This document shows positions 26,689-36,890 of a stretch of DNA of 64,000 nt, piece by piece (positions within the stretch are counted from its first letter, which is position 1; each line of letters starts with the position of its first letter). The notes beneath the pieces are model-generated. The model did not search any database. It saw nothing but the letters and a program-made list of their open reading frames with translations, and was not told where the DNA came from. The position numbers and the translations under genes were made by a program. Source of the stretch: Pelomonas sp. CA6 (GTDB lineage Bacteria > Pseudomonadota > Gammaproteobacteria > Burkholderiales > Burkholderiaceae_C); NCBI RefSeq assembly GCF_022549225.1, contig NZ_JAKZFD010000007.1, positions 186,001 through 250,000 of the forward strand, given 5' to 3'.

Positions 26689-27483
26689 ATGTCCAACAGC
26701 TACGAATGCATCCTGACCGAAGTCGTCGGCACCGGCGAGCGCAAGACCGGCCTGATCCGCCTGAACCGCCCCAAGCAGCTCAATGCGCTCAACGACATGC
26801 TGATGGATGAACTGGGCCAGGCCCTGCTGGCCTTTGACGCCGACGAGGGCATAGGCTGCATCGTGCTGACCGGCTCCGAGCGCGCCTTCGCCGCCGGCGC
26901 CGACATTCCGACCATGGCGCCGCACAACTTCATGAGCGCCTTCAAGAGCGGCCTGATCTCCAAGAACTGGGAGACCATTCTGCGCGTGCGCAAGCCGGTG
27001 ATCGGCGCGGTGGCGGGCTTCGCGCTGGGCGGCGGCTGCGAGCTGGCGATGATGTGCGACTTCCTCATCGCCGCCGACAGCGCCAAGTTCGGCCAGCCGG
27101 AGATCAAGCTGGGCATCATCCCCGGCGCCGGCGGCACGCAGCGCCTGCCCCGCGCCGTGGGCAAGAGCAAGGCCATGGACATGCTGCTGACCGCGCGCAT
27201 GATGGATGCCACCGAGGCCGAGCGTGCCGGCCTGGTGTCGCGCGTCGTGCCGGCCGACCAGCTGATGACCGAGGCCCTGGCCGCGGCCGAGGCCATCAAT
27301 GGCTTCAGCGCGCCGTCGACGATGCTGATCAAGGAACTGGTGAACCTGTCCTTCCAGGGCGCGCTGAGCGATGGCGTGGCCGTGGAGCGGCGCTATTTCC
27401 ATGCGCTGTTCGGCAGCGAAGACCAGCGCGAAGGCATGGGCGCCTTCCTGGAGAAGCGCGCCCCCAAGTTCCAGCACCGTTGA
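26689..27483 (+). CDS. Enoyl-CoA hydratase/isomerase (crotonase family)
   Basis: 264 residues from the ATG at 26689, chosen for the AAAGGAG site; upstream frame is not conserved-looking. Crotonases hydrate trans-2-enoyl-CoA in beta-oxidation. Visible: the oxyanion-hole segment AFAAGADI (about 65-72), GFALGGGCELAMMCD (about 108-122), and catalytic-region PEIKLGIIPGAGGTQRLPR with the expected Glu residues. Length and motifs fit fadB1/paaF-type hydratases. It stands alone after the DUF3108 gene, separated by 75 bp, probably with its own promoter. Confidence 0.93.
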   Translation: MSNSYECILTEVVGTGERKTGLIRLNRPKQLNALNDMLMDELGQALLAFDADEGIGCIVLTGSERAFAAGADIPTMAPHNFMSAFKSGLISKNWETILRVRKPVIGAVAGFALGGGCELAMMCDFLIAADSAKFGQPEIKLGIIPGAGGTQRLPRAVGKSKAMDMLLTARMMDATEAERAGLVSRVVPADQLMTEALAAAEAINGFSAPSTMLIKELVNLSFQGALSDGVAVERRYFHALFGSEDQREGMGAFLEKRAPKFQHR

Positions 27484-27659
27484 TTTGTGCGGTGGCAAAT
27501 GTGCGGCATTCGCTCGAATTATTTGTGAATTGCGAATAGTCACTTGCTGCTTTGCCCGTGTTTACCCTAGGTCTTCCTCACTAGAGTTCAGGCCATGGAC
27601 TGCGGCCCGGTGATCCGGGACGAGGTCCAAGCCGACAAACCTAGCGAAAGGACCTCGCG

Positions 27660-28079
27660 ATGAACACCCGTACCCTGAGCCGTCTGGCTGTTGTGAGCGC
27701 TACCCTGCTGTGGGCCGGTCTGGCCGCGGCGCAAACCACCCCGCTGACGCGCGAGCAGGTGCTGGCGGAGCTGCAGCAGGCGCGTGCCTCCGGCGAGATG
27801 GCGGCGATGTCGGCCGAGCAGGCCGGTGTCGGCGCGCTTGCGGCGGCCCGCCGCGACAACGCCCAGAGCGCCGTGGCCACGCCCTCCCGTCCGGCTGTCA
27901 AGCCGGCGGACGCCAAGGCCGATGCGGCCAAGCCCAAGACCCGTGCCGAGGTGGTGGCCGAGCTGGAGCGTGCCCGCGCCAGCGGCGAACTGGACCAGCT
28001 CTACCAGGAAGGCGGCCCCGGTACCCAGGGCCTGCAGCGCAGCCATGTGCCGGCCCAGCAGGCCGTGGCGGGCAAGTAA
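27660..28079 (+). CDS. DUF4148 family secreted protein
   Basis: 139 residues with a clear signal peptide (ending LAAAQ near residue 25) and GAAAGGA-type ribosome-binding site. It carries two copies of the DUF4148 motif, LTREQVLAELQQARASGEM (about 31-49) and TRAEVVAELERARASGEL (about 100-117), separated by an Ala/Lys/Pro-rich linker. DUF4148 proteins are small, abundant periplasmic proteins of Burkholderiales with unknown function. It is monocistronic and followed by a strong terminator. Confidence 0.9.
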   Translation: MNTRTLSRLAVVSATLLWAGLAAAQTTPLTREQVLAELQQARASGEMAAMSAEQAGVGALAAARRDNAQSAVATPSRPAVKPADAKADAAKPKTRAEVVAELERARASGELDQLYQEGGPGTQGLQRSHVPAQQAVAGK

Positions 28080-28138
28080 GCGGTAGTCCAGCCGCCCCGG
28101 CGTCGGGACCTCCTGCGGGGCCCTGGCTCTGGATGAAA

Positions 28139-28165
28139 GAAAGGGAGGCCTGGGCCTCCCTTTTT
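28139..28165. terminator. Strong bidirectional intrinsic terminator
   Basis: GGGAGGCC (28143-28150) pairs perfectly with GGCCTCCC (28153-28160), followed by TTTTT on the plus strand and preceded by AAAGAAA. It fits the ends of both convergent genes (DUF4148 and lysS). Confidence 0.9.
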
Positions 28166-28168
28166 GCG

Positions 28169-29716
28169 TCAGCCCTCGCGGCGCAGCGCGGGGAACAGGA
28201 TCACGTCGCGGATGGACGGACTGTCGGTCAGCAGCATGATCAGCCGGTCGATGCCGATGCCGCAGCCGCCGGTCGGGGGCATGCCGTACTCCAGCGCGCG
28301 GATGAAGTCGGCGTCGTAATACATCGCCTCCTCGTCGCCGGCGTCCTTGTTGGCCACCTGGGCGTGGAAGCGGGCGGCCTGGTCCTCGGCGTCATTCAGC
28401 TCGGAGAAGCCGTTGCCGAACTCGCGGCCGGTGATGAAGAGCTCGAAGCGCTCGGTGATCGCGGGGTTGCTGTCGGAGGCCCGGGCCAGCGGCGACACTT
28501 CCACCGGGTAGTCGATGATGAAGGTCGGCTGCCACAGCTTTTCTTCCACCACCGCCTCGAACAGGCCGAACTGCAGCTGCGCCAGGCCCCAGTGCGCCGG
28601 CGCTTCTTCGCCGGCGGCCAGGATGCGCTCGCGCAGCAGCGCGGCGTCGTCGGCCTGGGCTTCGCTGAGGCCGGCATGCACGACCAGCGACTGGCGCACC
28701 GACAGGCGCGCGAAGGGCTGGTCCAGGTCTACGTCGCGGCCGTTGTACTGCAGCTTGGCGCTGCCGGTGGCGGCGCGCGCGGCGTGGCGCAGCACCTCTT
28801 CGGTGAAGTCCATCAGTTCATGATGCGTCCAGTAGGCCGCATAGAACTCCATCATCGTGAACTCGGGGTTGTGGCGGACCGAGATGCCTTCGTTGCGGAA
28901 ATTGCGGTTGATCTCGAACACGCGCTCGAAGCCGCCGACGATCAGGCGCTTCAGGTAGAGCTCGGGCGCAATGCGCAGGAACATCTCCTGGTCCAGCGCG
29001 TTGTGGTGGGTGATGAAGGGCTTGGCATTGGCACCACCGGGGATGGGGTGCAGCATGGGCGTCTCGACCTCCAGGAAGCCGTGCTCCACCATGAAGCCGC
29101 GAATCGAGGACACGGCCTTGGAGCGCGCGATGAAGCGCTCGCGCGCCTGTTCGTCGGTGATCAGGTCCACATAGCGCTGGCGGTACTTCTGTTCCTGGTC
29201 GGTCATGCCGTGGAACTTGTCCGGCAGCGGACGCAGGCTCTTGGTCAGCAGGCGCAGCGTCGTGACCTTGACCGACAGCTCGCCGGTGCGGGTGCGGAAC
29301 AGCGTGCCCTCGGCGCCGAGGATGTCGCCCAGGTCCAGATGCTTGAATTCGTCGTAGGCGGCCTCGCCCAGCGCGTCCTTGGACAGGAAGAGCTGGATGC
29401 GCCCGGTGGCGTCCTGCAGCGTCGCGAAGCTGGCCTTGCCCATGATGCGCTTGAGCATCATGCGGCCAGCCACGCTCACCTTCACCGCCTGCGGCTCCAG
29501 CTCCTCGTTGGCGATGTCGCCATAGCGCTGCTGCAACGGCAGCGCGCGTTGCTGCGGTTTGAAGTCGTTCGGAAAGGCCGCTCCCCCCTGGGCCTGGGCC
29601 TTGGCGCGGACGGCGGCGAGTTTCTCGCGGCGCTCGGCGATCAGTTGGTTGTCGTCGTGGGCGGGAGTGGCCGCTTGCGTCTGCGAGGCCTGGTCGGGGG
29701 AGTGAGGGGCGTTCAT
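28169..29716 (-). CDS. lysS: Lysyl-tRNA synthetase, class II
   Basis: 515 residues (Escherichia coli LysS is 505). It charges tRNA-Lys in the cytoplasm. An N-terminal OB-fold anticodon-binding domain (about 70-185) precedes the class II catalytic core, with motif 2 [20 protein letters not shown] (about 276-295) and motif 3 [16 protein letters not shown] near the C-terminus. The first 30 residues are a Gln/Ala/His-rich extension. A -10-like TAAAAT lies about 24 nt upstream of the ATG. No anomalies. Confidence 0.98.
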   Translation of the reverse strand: MNAPHSPDQASQTQAATPAHDDNQLIAERREKLAAVRAKAQAQGGAAFPNDFKPQQRALPLQQRYGDIANEELEPQAVKVSVAGRMMLKRIMGKASFATLQDATGRIQLFLSKDALGEAAYDEFKHLDLGDILGAEGTLFRTRTGELSVKVTTLRLLTKSLRPLPDKFHGMTDQEQKYRQRYVDLITDEQARERFIARSKAVSSIRGFMVEHGFLEVETPMLHPIPGGANAKPFITHHNALDQEMFLRIAPELYLKRLIVGGFERVFEINRNFRNEGISVRHNPEFTMMEFYAAYWTHHELMDFTEEVLRHAARAATGSAKLQYNGRDVDLDQPFARLSVRQSLVVHAGLSEAQADDAALLRERILAAGEEAPAHWGLAQLQFGLFEAVVEEKLWQPTFIIDYPVEVSPLARASDSNPAITERFELFITGREFGNGFSELNDAEDQAARFHAQVANKDAGDEEAMYYDADFIRALEYGMPPTGGCGIGIDRLIMLLTDSPSIRDVILFPALRREG

Positions 29717-29741
29717 CTTGGGGTTCTGTGGAGTTGGCGCA

Positions 29742-29747
29742 TTTTAG
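29742..29747 (-). promoter_or_regulatory. Possible -10 element of lysS
   Basis: On the minus strand TAAAAT lies about 24 nt before the lysS ATG. The -35 region is poor. Low support. Confidence 0.3.
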
Positions 29748-29837
29748 CGAGCGGCCCCGCTTGGAGGCTCGCCGGACGACGAGTCGGCCATAAAATCCTT
29801 CGCTTCGCCCGACTGCCCGGGCACCGCCTGCCGCTCC

Positions 29838-30908
29838 ATGCCTGATACCTCCCGCCCGGACTCCCCGTCGACGGATAGACGCATCCGCTTCGCCCTGGTG
29901 GGCTGCGGGCGCATCGCCAAGAACCACATCGAGGCCCTGGCCCGCCATGGCGAGCGCGCCGAGCTGGTGGCGGTCTGCGACAACCGGCCGGAGGCACTGC
30001 AGGCCGCGATGGCGCAGACCGGCGTGCCGGGTTTTGCCTCGCTGGACGCGCTGCTGACCGGCAGCGACGCCGACGTCATCGTGCTGGCCACGCCCAGCGG
30101 GCTGCACTCGCAGCAGGCCATCCGCTGCGCGGCGGCGGGCCGCCACGTGGTCAGCGAGAAGCCGATGGCCACCAAGTTCGACGAGGGCATGGCCATGGTG
30201 CGCGCCTGTCGCGACGCCGGGGTCAAGCTGTTCGTGGTCAAGCAGAACCGGCTCAACGCCACCGTGCAGCTGGTCAAGCGGGCGCTGGACCAGGGGCGCT
30301 TCGGCCGCATCTTCATGAGCACGGTGAACGTGTTCTGGACCCGGCCGCAGAGCTATTACGACGCCGCGCGCTGGCGCGGCCGCTGGGACATGGACGGCGG
30401 CGCCTTCATGAACCAGGCCAGCCACTATGTGGACCTGCTGGATTGGCTGGTCGGGCCGGTGGACAACGTGCATGCCTACACCGCCACGCTGGCGCGCGAC
30501 ATCGAGGCCGAGGACACCGGCGTGATGAGCCTGCGCCTGCGCCACGGCGGCCTGGCCAGCATCAACGTCACCATGCTGACCTACCCGCAGAACCTGGAAG
30601 GCTCGATCACCCTGCTGGGCGAGCGCGGCACGGTGCGCATCGGCGGCACGGCGGTGAACAAGATCGAGCACTGGGCCTTCGACACACCGCACGAGGACGA
30701 CGCCCTGGTGGCCAACGCGAGCTACGAGACCGCCAGCGTCTACGGCTTCGGCCACGCCGCCTACTACGACAACGTCATCAAGACCCTGCGCGGCGAGGCA
30801 CAGGCCCAGGTGGACGGCTACGAGGGCTTGCGCTCGCTGGAGTTGCTGATCGCCTGCTACCGCAGCGCGCGCGACGGCCAGCGCGTGGGTCTGCCGCTGG
30901 TGTTCTGA
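29838..30908 (+). CDS. wbpB: Gfo/Idh/MocA oxidoreductase, WbpB/WlbA-like
   Basis: 356 residues. WbpB/WlbA oxidises C3 of UDP-N-acetylglucosaminuronate, the first of three steps to UDP-2,3-diacetamido uronic acids of O-antigens. The N-terminal Rossmann motif is [11 protein letters not shown] (about 20-30), followed by SEKPMATK, which holds the family's catalytic Lys, and a substrate segment with [18 protein letters not shown] (about 187-204). The two following genes encode the next steps, acetyltransfer and transamination. The UDP-GlcNAc 6-dehydrogenase (WbpA/WlbA partner) that makes the substrate is not in the window, so it must be elsewhere or the substrate differs. This gene opens the plus-strand polysaccharide block. 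Confidence 0.82.
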   Translation: MPDTSRPDSPSTDRRIRFALVGCGRIAKNHIEALARHGERAELVAVCDNRPEALQAAMAQTGVPGFASLDALLTGSDADVIVLATPSGLHSQQAIRCAAAGRHVVSEKPMATKFDEGMAMVRACRDAGVKLFVVKQNRLNATVQLVKRALDQGRFGRIFMSTVNVFWTRPQSYYDAARWRGRWDMDGGAFMNQASHYVDLLDWLVGPVDNVHAYTATLARDIEAEDTGVMSLRLRHGGLASINVTMLTYPQNLEGSITLLGERGTVRIGGTAVNKIEHWAFDTPHEDDALVANASYETASVYGFGHAAYYDNVIKTLRGEAQAQVDGYEGLRSLELLIACYRSARDGQRVGLPLVF

Positions 30909-30910
30909 CC

Positions 30911-31498
30911 ATGAGCAATTCCTACTGGGCGCATGAGAGCGCCATCGTCGACGATGGCGCTGAGATCGGCGCGGGCAGCAAGGTCTGGCACTTCAGCCAT
31001 GTCTGCGGCGGCGCGCGCATCGGCGAGCGCTGCTCGCTGGGGCAGGGGGTGTTCGTCGGCAACGACGTGGTCATCGGCCACGGCGTGAAGATTCAGAACC
31101 ATGTGTCGGTGTACGACGCGGTGACGCTGGAGGACGAGGTGTTCTGTGGCCCGTCCATGGTCTTCACCAACGTCTACAACCCGCGCGCCGCGGTGGTGCG
31201 CAAGAACGAGTACCGCCGCACCTGGGTGAAGCGCGGCGCCACGCTGGGGGCCAACTGCACCATCGTCTGCGGCGCCACCATCGGCGAGTACGCCTTCATC
31301 GGCGCCGGGGCGGTGGTCAAGGGCGACGTCCGGCCCTATGCGCTGATGGTGGGCGTGCCGGCCCGGCAGGTGGGCTGGATGAGCCGCCACGGCGAGAAGC
31401 TGCCGCTGCCCGTCACCGGCCAGGGCCGGGCGAGCTGCCCGGCCAGCGGCGACGTCTATGAACTCCACGGCCAGGCGTTGAGCCTGGTGAACGCATGA
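30911..31498 (+). CDS. wbpD: Left-handed beta-helix N-acetyltransferase, WbpD/WlbB-like
   Basis: 195 residues starting 2 bp after wbpB. It belongs to the hexapeptide-repeat acyltransferases (repeated [LIV]GxxxxI units such as [30 protein letters not shown]). WbpD acetylates the 3-amino group of the UDP-2-acetamido-3-amino uronic acid. The pattern [20 protein letters not shown] (about 86-105) is typical of this group. The stop overlaps the next start (ATGA), so translation is coupled to the aminotransferase. Confidence 0.82.
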   Translation: MSNSYWAHESAIVDDGAEIGAGSKVWHFSHVCGGARIGERCSLGQGVFVGNDVVIGHGVKIQNHVSVYDAVTLEDEVFCGPSMVFTNVYNPRAAVVRKNEYRRTWVKRGATLGANCTIVCGATIGEYAFIGAGAVVKGDVRPYALMVGVPARQVGWMSRHGEKLPLPVTGQGRASCPASGDVYELHGQALSLVNA

Positions 31499-32625
31499 GC
31501 CAGCCTTCCCCTCTGCCCTTCATCGACCTGCAGACCCAGTACGCGGCGCTGAAGTCCTCGGTCAACGCGCGCATCCAGCGCGTGCTGGACCATGGCCAGT
31601 ACATCATGGGCCCCGAGGTCAAGGAGCTGGAAGCGGCGCTGGCCGCCCATGCCGGCACGGCGCACTGCATCACGGTCGCCAGCGGCACCGAGGCCTTGCT
31701 GATCGCGATGATGGCGCTGGACGTCAAGCCCGGCGACGAGATCATCACCACGCCCTTCACCTTCGCCGCCACCGCCGAGACAATCGTGCTGCTGGGCGCG
31801 GTGCCGGTCTTCGTCGACATCGAGCCCGACACCTGCAACATTGACCCGCGCGCCATCGAAGCCGCGATCGGCCCGCGCACGCGTGCCATCCTGCCGGTGA
31901 GCCTGTACGGCCAGGTGGCCGACATGGACGAGATCAACGCGATCGCGGCCCGCCATGGGCTCGCGGTGATCGAGGACGCGGCGCAGAGCTTCGGCGCGCG
32001 CTACAAAGACCGCCGCAGCTGCGGCCTGTCCACCTGGGGCGCGACCAGCTTCTTTCCCAGCAAGCCGCTGGGCTGCTATGGCGACGGCGGAGCGCTGTTC
32101 ACCAATGACGCCGCGCTGGCTCAGGCGGCGCGCGAGATCCGCGTCCATGGCCAGAGCCAGCGCTACACCCACACCCGGGTGGGCGTGGGCGGGCGCATGG
32201 ACACGCTGCAGTGCGCTGTGGTGCTGGCCAAGCTGGAGCGTTTCGACTGGGAACTCGAGCAGCGTCTCGCGATCGGGGCACGCTACCAGCAGCGGCTTGC
32301 CGAGCTGCCGGTGCAGCGCCTGGCCGTGCGTCCGGACCGGGACTGCGTCTGGGCGCAGTTCACGGTCTTGCTGCGCGACGCGGCGCAGCGCACGGCGGTG
32401 CAGGCCTCGCTGCAGGCCCAGGGCATCCCCACCGCCATCCACTATCCGCGCCCGCTGCATCAGCAGCCGGTCTATACGGCGTATGCGCCGACCTGGGCGC
32501 TGCCGCATTCGGAAGCCGCGGCGCAGCGCGTGATCAGCCTGCCCATGAGCGCCGACCTGTCGGCGGCCGACCAGGACCGCGTGGTCGCCGCACTGGGCGA
32601 GGCGCTGGCCGGGGCACGGGACTGA
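31495..32625 (+). CDS. wbpE: DegT/DnrJ/EryC1 aminotransferase, WbpE/WlbC-like
   Basis: 376 residues. WbpE transfers an amino group to the 3-keto sugar made by WbpB, using PLP. Family motifs: [14 protein letters not shown] (about 62-75), [12 protein letters not shown] (about 159-170), and [15 protein letters not shown] with the PLP lysine (about 184). The 4-bp overlap with wbpD and the WbpB-WbpD-WbpE order are characteristic of the pathway, which makes the assignment firmer than for an isolated DegT-type gene. Confidence 0.85.
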   Translation: MSQPSPLPFIDLQTQYAALKSSVNARIQRVLDHGQYIMGPEVKELEAALAAHAGTAHCITVASGTEALLIAMMALDVKPGDEIITTPFTFAATAETIVLLGAVPVFVDIEPDTCNIDPRAIEAAIGPRTRAILPVSLYGQVADMDEINAIAARHGLAVIEDAAQSFGARYKDRRSCGLSTWGATSFFPSKPLGCYGDGGALFTNDAALAQAAREIRVHGQSQRYTHTRVGVGGRMDTLQCAVVLAKLERFDWELEQRLAIGARYQQRLAELPVQRLAVRPDRDCVWAQFTVLLRDAAQRTAVQASLQAQGIPTAIHYPRPLHQQPVYTAYAPTWALPHSEAAAQRVISLPMSADLSAADQDRVVAALGEALAGARD

Positions 32626-32633
32626 CGCACGGG

Positions 32634-33884
32634 ATGGTCGGAGTCCGATCAGTTGGAACGGCGGGACTGCTGCGCGCCACGGCCACGCTGCTGGCCGGCG
32701 GCGCACTGGCGCAGGCCCTGCCGCTGCTGCTGGGGCCCTGGCTGACGCGGCTTTATTCGCCCGCCGAGTTCGGTCACTTCAGCCTGCTGTGGACCGTGGC
32801 GACCAATGTCGCAGTGGTGGGTTGCGCCCGCTACGAGTTCGCGCTGCCGCTGGCCGACGACGAGCCCGCGGCCCTGGCGCTGGCGGCGCTGTGCGCGCGG
32901 CTGCTGCTGGCGGTGACGCTGGCCAGCGCGGGGGCGGGGCTGGTCTGGTCCATGTGGCGTGACGAAGCCCTGGCGCTGTGGCTGCCACTGGCCGTGCTGT
33001 CCGGCGCCGCGGCGCAGGCGATGACGCTGTGGGCCACGCGCGCGCAAGCGGTCGCGGCCATGGCCTGGGCGCGCGTGCTGCAGTACGGCGGAGCGGCGCT
33101 GTTGCAGCTGCTGCTGGGGCTGGCGGCCTTTGGGGCCGTGGGGCTGGTGCTGGGCCCGGTGGTGGCCGGGCTGGGCGCGGCCTTGTGGCTGGCCGCCATG
33201 ACGGCGCCGGCGGGCGGCTGGGCCGCGCTGTGGCGCCAGCCGGGCGCGGCGCTGCGCGAGCAGGCCGCCCGGCACAAGGATTTCCCGCTGCTGAACACGC
33301 CGCACGCCTTTGCCTCGGCGCTGCAGGACAGCCTGTCCATGCTCCTGCTGGCCGCCTGGCTGGGCGAAGCCTCGGCGGGCTACTGGGCGCTCGCGTTGCG
33401 CTATCTGAAGGCGCCGGCCGGACTGGTGGGCGGCGCGCTGTCGCAGACGCTCTATCCCCGGCTGGCGGCGGCCACGCAGCCGGCGCAGGCGCTGTCGCTG
33501 GTCCGCCGCAGCATGGCCGCGCTGGCGGCCATCGCGCTGCCGTTGGCGGCACTGCTGATGCTCTTCGGTCCGCAGCTCTTTGCCTGGGTGTTTGGCGAAC
33601 GCTGGGCCGACGCCGGCGCGCTGGCGCGCGCGCTGGCGCCGTATATTGCGCTGCATTTCGTGGCCTCGCCGCTGGCGGTCACCACCATGGTGTGGCGCGC
33701 CCAGGCCTGGGCGCTGAAGCTGGCGCTGGTGGGGCAACTGGCCTTCGTGCTGGGGCTGGGCGTGGGCGTACAGCAGGGCGGCCTGATCGGCGCCGGCTGG
33801 GGCGTGTCCGCAGCGATGCTGCTGTATTTCGCTTACTACTTCTGGGCGCTGGCGACCTGGACCTTCGACGAGGTGACGCAATGA
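32634..33884 (+). CDS. Polysaccharide flippase (Wzx-like), plus-strand block
   Basis: 416 residues, strongly hydrophobic with about twelve membrane segments; the ATG at 32634 starts a Val/Gly-rich helix. It resembles the MATE-like polysaccharide exporters (LLGPWLTRLYSPAEFGHFSLLWTV at the N-terminus) that flip undecaprenyl-linked units across the inner membrane. It is the first of two flippases in the locus; the other is at 53589-54833. The stop overlaps the next start (ATGA). Confidence 0.82.
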   Translation: MVGVRSVGTAGLLRATATLLAGGALAQALPLLLGPWLTRLYSPAEFGHFSLLWTVATNVAVVGCARYEFALPLADDEPAALALAALCARLLLAVTLASAGAGLVWSMWRDEALALWLPLAVLSGAAAQAMTLWATRAQAVAAMAWARVLQYGGAALLQLLLGLAAFGAVGLVLGPVVAGLGAALWLAAMTAPAGGWAALWRQPGAALREQAARHKDFPLLNTPHAFASALQDSLSMLLLAAWLGEASAGYWALALRYLKAPAGLVGGALSQTLYPRLAAATQPAQALSLVRRSMAALAAIALPLAALLMLFGPQLFAWVFGERWADAGALARALAPYIALHFVASPLAVTTMVWRAQAWALKLALVGQLAFVLGLGVGVQQGGLIGAGWGVSAAMLLYFAYYFWALATWTFDEVTQ

Positions 33885-34525
33885 CGGTGGCGACAAGCAC
33901 CGCGAAGCCGGCGCATGCGCTGCGCCGGCTCTGGCAGCCCTGCAAGCGGCTGCTGTCGCGGCTGTGGGGAACGCGCATGGTGGGCGGCTTCGTGCGTGGC
34001 GACGGAGGCTTCCTGCCGCACACGCGCGTCAGCAACACGGCCTTCATCTTCGCGCCCGAGCGGCTGCAGGTGGAGGACCATGTCTTCATTGGCCACTTCA
34101 GCGTGCTGGATGCCACCTACGGGCTGCGCATCGGCGAGGGCTGCCAGATCGGCTTCTTCACCGGCATCTTCACCCACTCCAGCCATGCGGCGATACGCCT
34201 GTACGGGCGCGAGTACGTGCACACGGCGGAGAAAAAGGCCTACTTCACCGCGCCGGTGGAGATCGGCCCCTACAGCTTCATCGGCGCTCATGCCACGCTG
34301 CTGCCCGGCACCCGGCTGGGGCGCGGCAGCATCGTCTCGGCCTACAGCCTGGTCAGCGGCGAGCATCCGGACTTCGCCATCCTGGCCGGTCAGCCGGCCA
34401 AGGTCATCGGCGACACGCGGCGCATGGACGCCCGCCTGCTGCGCGAGCATCCCGACCTGATGCCGCATTACCAGGCCTGGGCGGGCGAATTGCCGCCGGG
34501 GCTGGACGCGGTGGAGAAGCCATGA
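33881..34525 (+). CDS. Hexapeptide-repeat acyltransferase
   Basis: 214 residues. Beta-helix repeats are seen (LQVEDHVFIGHFS, LRIGEGCQIGFFTG, VEIGPYSFIGAHATLLPGTRLG), as in xenobiotic/sugar O-acetyltransferases. The N-terminal 35 residues are basic and not part of the repeat. It probably acetylates a sugar of the repeat unit; donor and position are unknown. It overlaps both neighbours by 4 bp, so it is in the same coupled operon. Confidence 0.8.
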   Translation: MTVATSTAKPAHALRRLWQPCKRLLSRLWGTRMVGGFVRGDGGFLPHTRVSNTAFIFAPERLQVEDHVFIGHFSVLDATYGLRIGEGCQIGFFTGIFTHSSHAAIRLYGREYVHTAEKKAYFTAPVEIGPYSFIGAHATLLPGTRLGRGSIVSAYSLVSGEHPDFAILAGQPAKVIGDTRRMDARLLREHPDLMPHYQAWAGELPPGLDAVEKP

Positions 34526-35643
34526 GACTGGTGCTGATCGGCGATGGCGAGAGCCCGCATCTGCTGAAGTGGGCGCGCGCGCTGGCGCAGCAGAAGCCGG
34601 CGATTGAACTGTGGGCGGCCTCCACGCGCGGCTTCGCGCCGGAGTTCAGCTTTCTGCTGCCCGAGGATCGGCGCCTGGCGCTCAACACCCGTCCGGCCCA
34701 GGGCGGCGGCAACATGGCCGTGCTGGCCCAGCTGCCGCGCCTGGGGGCCTGGCTGAAGCGCGTGCAGCCGGACTGGCTGCATGCGCATTACCTGACCTCA
34801 CACGGCACCCTGGCCTGGGCGGCCAAGCGCGGCTGGGGCCTGCGCGCGCGCATCGCCAGCTCGGCCTGGGGCAGCGACATCCTGGTGGCGCCGCAGCAGG
34901 GCTGGGCCTATCGCTGGCTGACGCAGAAGGTGCTGCGCGAGAGCAGCCTGTGCAGTTCCGACTCGGCCCACATGAGCGAGCGCATGCGCGAGCTGGGCGC
35001 GGCGGAGGTGATGACGTTTCCATTTGGCCTGGAATCACTGCCCAAGCAGAACGCGCGCAAGAACCCGTGGCAGTTCTTCGCCAACCGCGGGCTGGAGCCG
35101 ATTTACCAGCCGCAGCGGGTGATCGATGTCTTCCGAGGCATTGCCGCGCGCCAGCCCGAGGCCCGGCTGATCGTCGCCAACGACGGTTCGCTGCGCGCCG
35201 AGCTGGAGGCCGCCGTGGCGCGGGCGGGCCTGGCGGAGCGGGTGCAATTCGTTGGCCGCCTGGACCCCAGCACGCAGGGGCGCTACTACGCGCAGTCGCG
35301 CTGGTATCTGAGTCTGCCGCGCAGCGATTCGGCCTCGGTCTCGGTGCTGGAGGCCATGGCGCATGAATGCCTGCCGCTGCTGTCGGACCTGCCGGCCAAT
35401 CATGAGCTGTTGCGGCTGCCGCCCGGGGCGCCGCGCCATGGCCTGATCCTGCCCGAAGACATGGGCATGGGTGAGGGCGGGGCACAGGACGCTCTGCTGG
35501 CCGCGATGCAAGACCTGACCCCCACACCGGAGGCCGCCGCGGCCGCCGGCGCCGCCAACCGCGCCTGGGTGGCCGAGCACGCGATGTTCGGCCCCGCGGT
35601 GCAGCGCTTCGTGCAGCGACTGCGCGAGATCCAACAAGAATGA
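34522..35643 (+). CDS. Glycosyltransferase family 4-like
   Basis: 373 residues of GT-B type. The acceptor half contains VQPDWLHAHYLTSHGTLAW; the donor half has VQFVGRLDP (about 248) and the sugar-nucleotide motif SDSASVSVLEAMAHECLPLLSD (about 268-290), where E-x(7)-E is typical of GT4 retaining enzymes. Acceptor and donor sugar are unknown. It overlaps the acyltransferase by 4 bp and the next gene by 4 bp. Confidence 0.85.
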   Translation: MRLVLIGDGESPHLLKWARALAQQKPAIELWAASTRGFAPEFSFLLPEDRRLALNTRPAQGGGNMAVLAQLPRLGAWLKRVQPDWLHAHYLTSHGTLAWAAKRGWGLRARIASSAWGSDILVAPQQGWAYRWLTQKVLRESSLCSSDSAHMSERMRELGAAEVMTFPFGLESLPKQNARKNPWQFFANRGLEPIYQPQRVIDVFRGIAARQPEARLIVANDGSLRAELEAAVARAGLAERVQFVGRLDPSTQGRYYAQSRWYLSLPRSDSASVSVLEAMAHECLPLLSDLPANHELLRLPPGAPRHGLILPEDMGMGEGGAQDALLAAMQDLTPTPEAAAAAGAANRAWVAEHAMFGPAVQRFVQRLREIQQE

Positions 35644-36878
35644 AGATCCTGCTGATCAACCACTATGCCGGCGCGCCGAAGTACGGCATGGAGTTCCGCC
35701 CCTACTACCTGAGCCGCGAATGGGTGCGCCAGGGCCACCAGGTGCTGATCCTGGCCGCCTCGCACTCGCATGTGCGCAGCCAGCAGCCCGGCCCCGGCGG
35801 CGAGACCCTGGACGGCATCGCCTACTGCTGGTACGGGACACCGGCTTACCAGGGCAATGGCTTCGGGCGACTGCGCAACATCGCGTCCTTCCTGCGCCAG
35901 GTCGGCAAGGACGCCGACATCCTCGCGCGCGAGTTCCAGCCCGACGTGGTGATCGCCTCCAGCACCTACCCGATGGACATCTGGGTGGCGCGCAAGATCG
36001 CCCGCCTGGCTCAGGCCCAGTTGGTCTACGAGGTGCACGACCTCTGGCCGCTGTCGCCCATCGAGCTGTCGGGCATGTCGCGTTGGCACCCGTTCGCGAT
36101 GCTGTGCCAGAAGGCCGAGAACGACGCCTACCGCGACGCCGACGCGGTGGTCTCCATGCTGCCCAAGGTGCACGAGCACATGGCGGCGCACGGGTTGGAT
36201 CTGAAGAAGCTGCACATCGTGCCCAATGGCATCACGCTGGATGAATGGGACGGCACGCCGCCGGCCCTGACCGACCCGGCGCTGGTGCAGCACCTGCAGG
36301 CGCAGCGCGCGGCCGGACGCGTGGTGGTGGGCTATGCCGGGTCCATGGGGTTGCCGAATGCGCTGGACGTGCTGCTGGATGCGGCGGCGCAGCTGCGCTC
36401 GTCCCCGGCCGACGGGGGCGCGGCGCTGAGCTTCGTGCTGGTGGGCGGTGGACATGAGTGCGAGCGTCTGAAGGCCCGCGTCCAGGCCGAGGGCCTGGAC
36501 TCTGTGGCCTTCTTCCCGGCCATCCCCAAGGCGCAGATTCCCGCGCTGCTGGCGCAGTTCGACATCGCCTACATCGGCTGGCAGCGCACGCCCATCTATC
36601 GCTTTGGCATCGCGCCCAACAAGCTGATGGACTACATGATGGCCGAGCGCGCGGTGCTGCATTCGGTGGAGGCGGGCAACGACCCGGTGGCCGAGGCCGG
36701 CTGTGGCCTCACCGTGCCGCCCGAAGACTCGGTGGCCGTCGCCCAGGGCCTGCGCCGGCTGGCCGCGCTGTCTGCGGACGAGCGCGCCGAAATGGGACGC
36801 CGGGGCCGTGCCTTCGTGCTGGCGCACCACACCTATCCGGTGCTGGCGCGGCGCTTCCTGCAGGCCCTGGACGCCTGA
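35640..36878 (+). CDS. Glycosyltransferase family 4, WbuB/WcaI-like
   Basis: 412 residues. The opening MKILLINHYAGAPKYGMEFRPYYL matches the WbuB/WcaI-type group that uses GlcNAc-like or fucosamine donors. The C-terminal domain has VGYAGSMGLPNALDVLLDA and a donor-binding segment with FGIAPNKLMDYMMAERAV (about 322-339). It is in a coupled series with the preceding transferase; the next gene begins 12 bp later. Confidence 0.85.
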   Translation: MKILLINHYAGAPKYGMEFRPYYLSREWVRQGHQVLILAASHSHVRSQQPGPGGETLDGIAYCWYGTPAYQGNGFGRLRNIASFLRQVGKDADILAREFQPDVVIASSTYPMDIWVARKIARLAQAQLVYEVHDLWPLSPIELSGMSRWHPFAMLCQKAENDAYRDADAVVSMLPKVHEHMAAHGLDLKKLHIVPNGITLDEWDGTPPALTDPALVQHLQAQRAAGRVVVGYAGSMGLPNALDVLLDAAAQLRSSPADGGAALSFVLVGGGHECERLKARVQAEGLDSVAFFPAIPKAQIPALLAQFDIAYIGWQRTPIYRFGIAPNKLMDYMMAERAVLHSVEAGNDPVAEAGCGLTVPPEDSVAVAQGLRRLAALSADERAEMGRRGRAFVLAHHTYPVLARRFLQALDA

Positions 36879-36890
36879 ACGGAGACCCCC

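Noticed and set aside
27710-29845. A 711-codon plus-strand frame across lysS
   Set aside because: lysS is certain on the minus strand; the frame reflects GC bias only.
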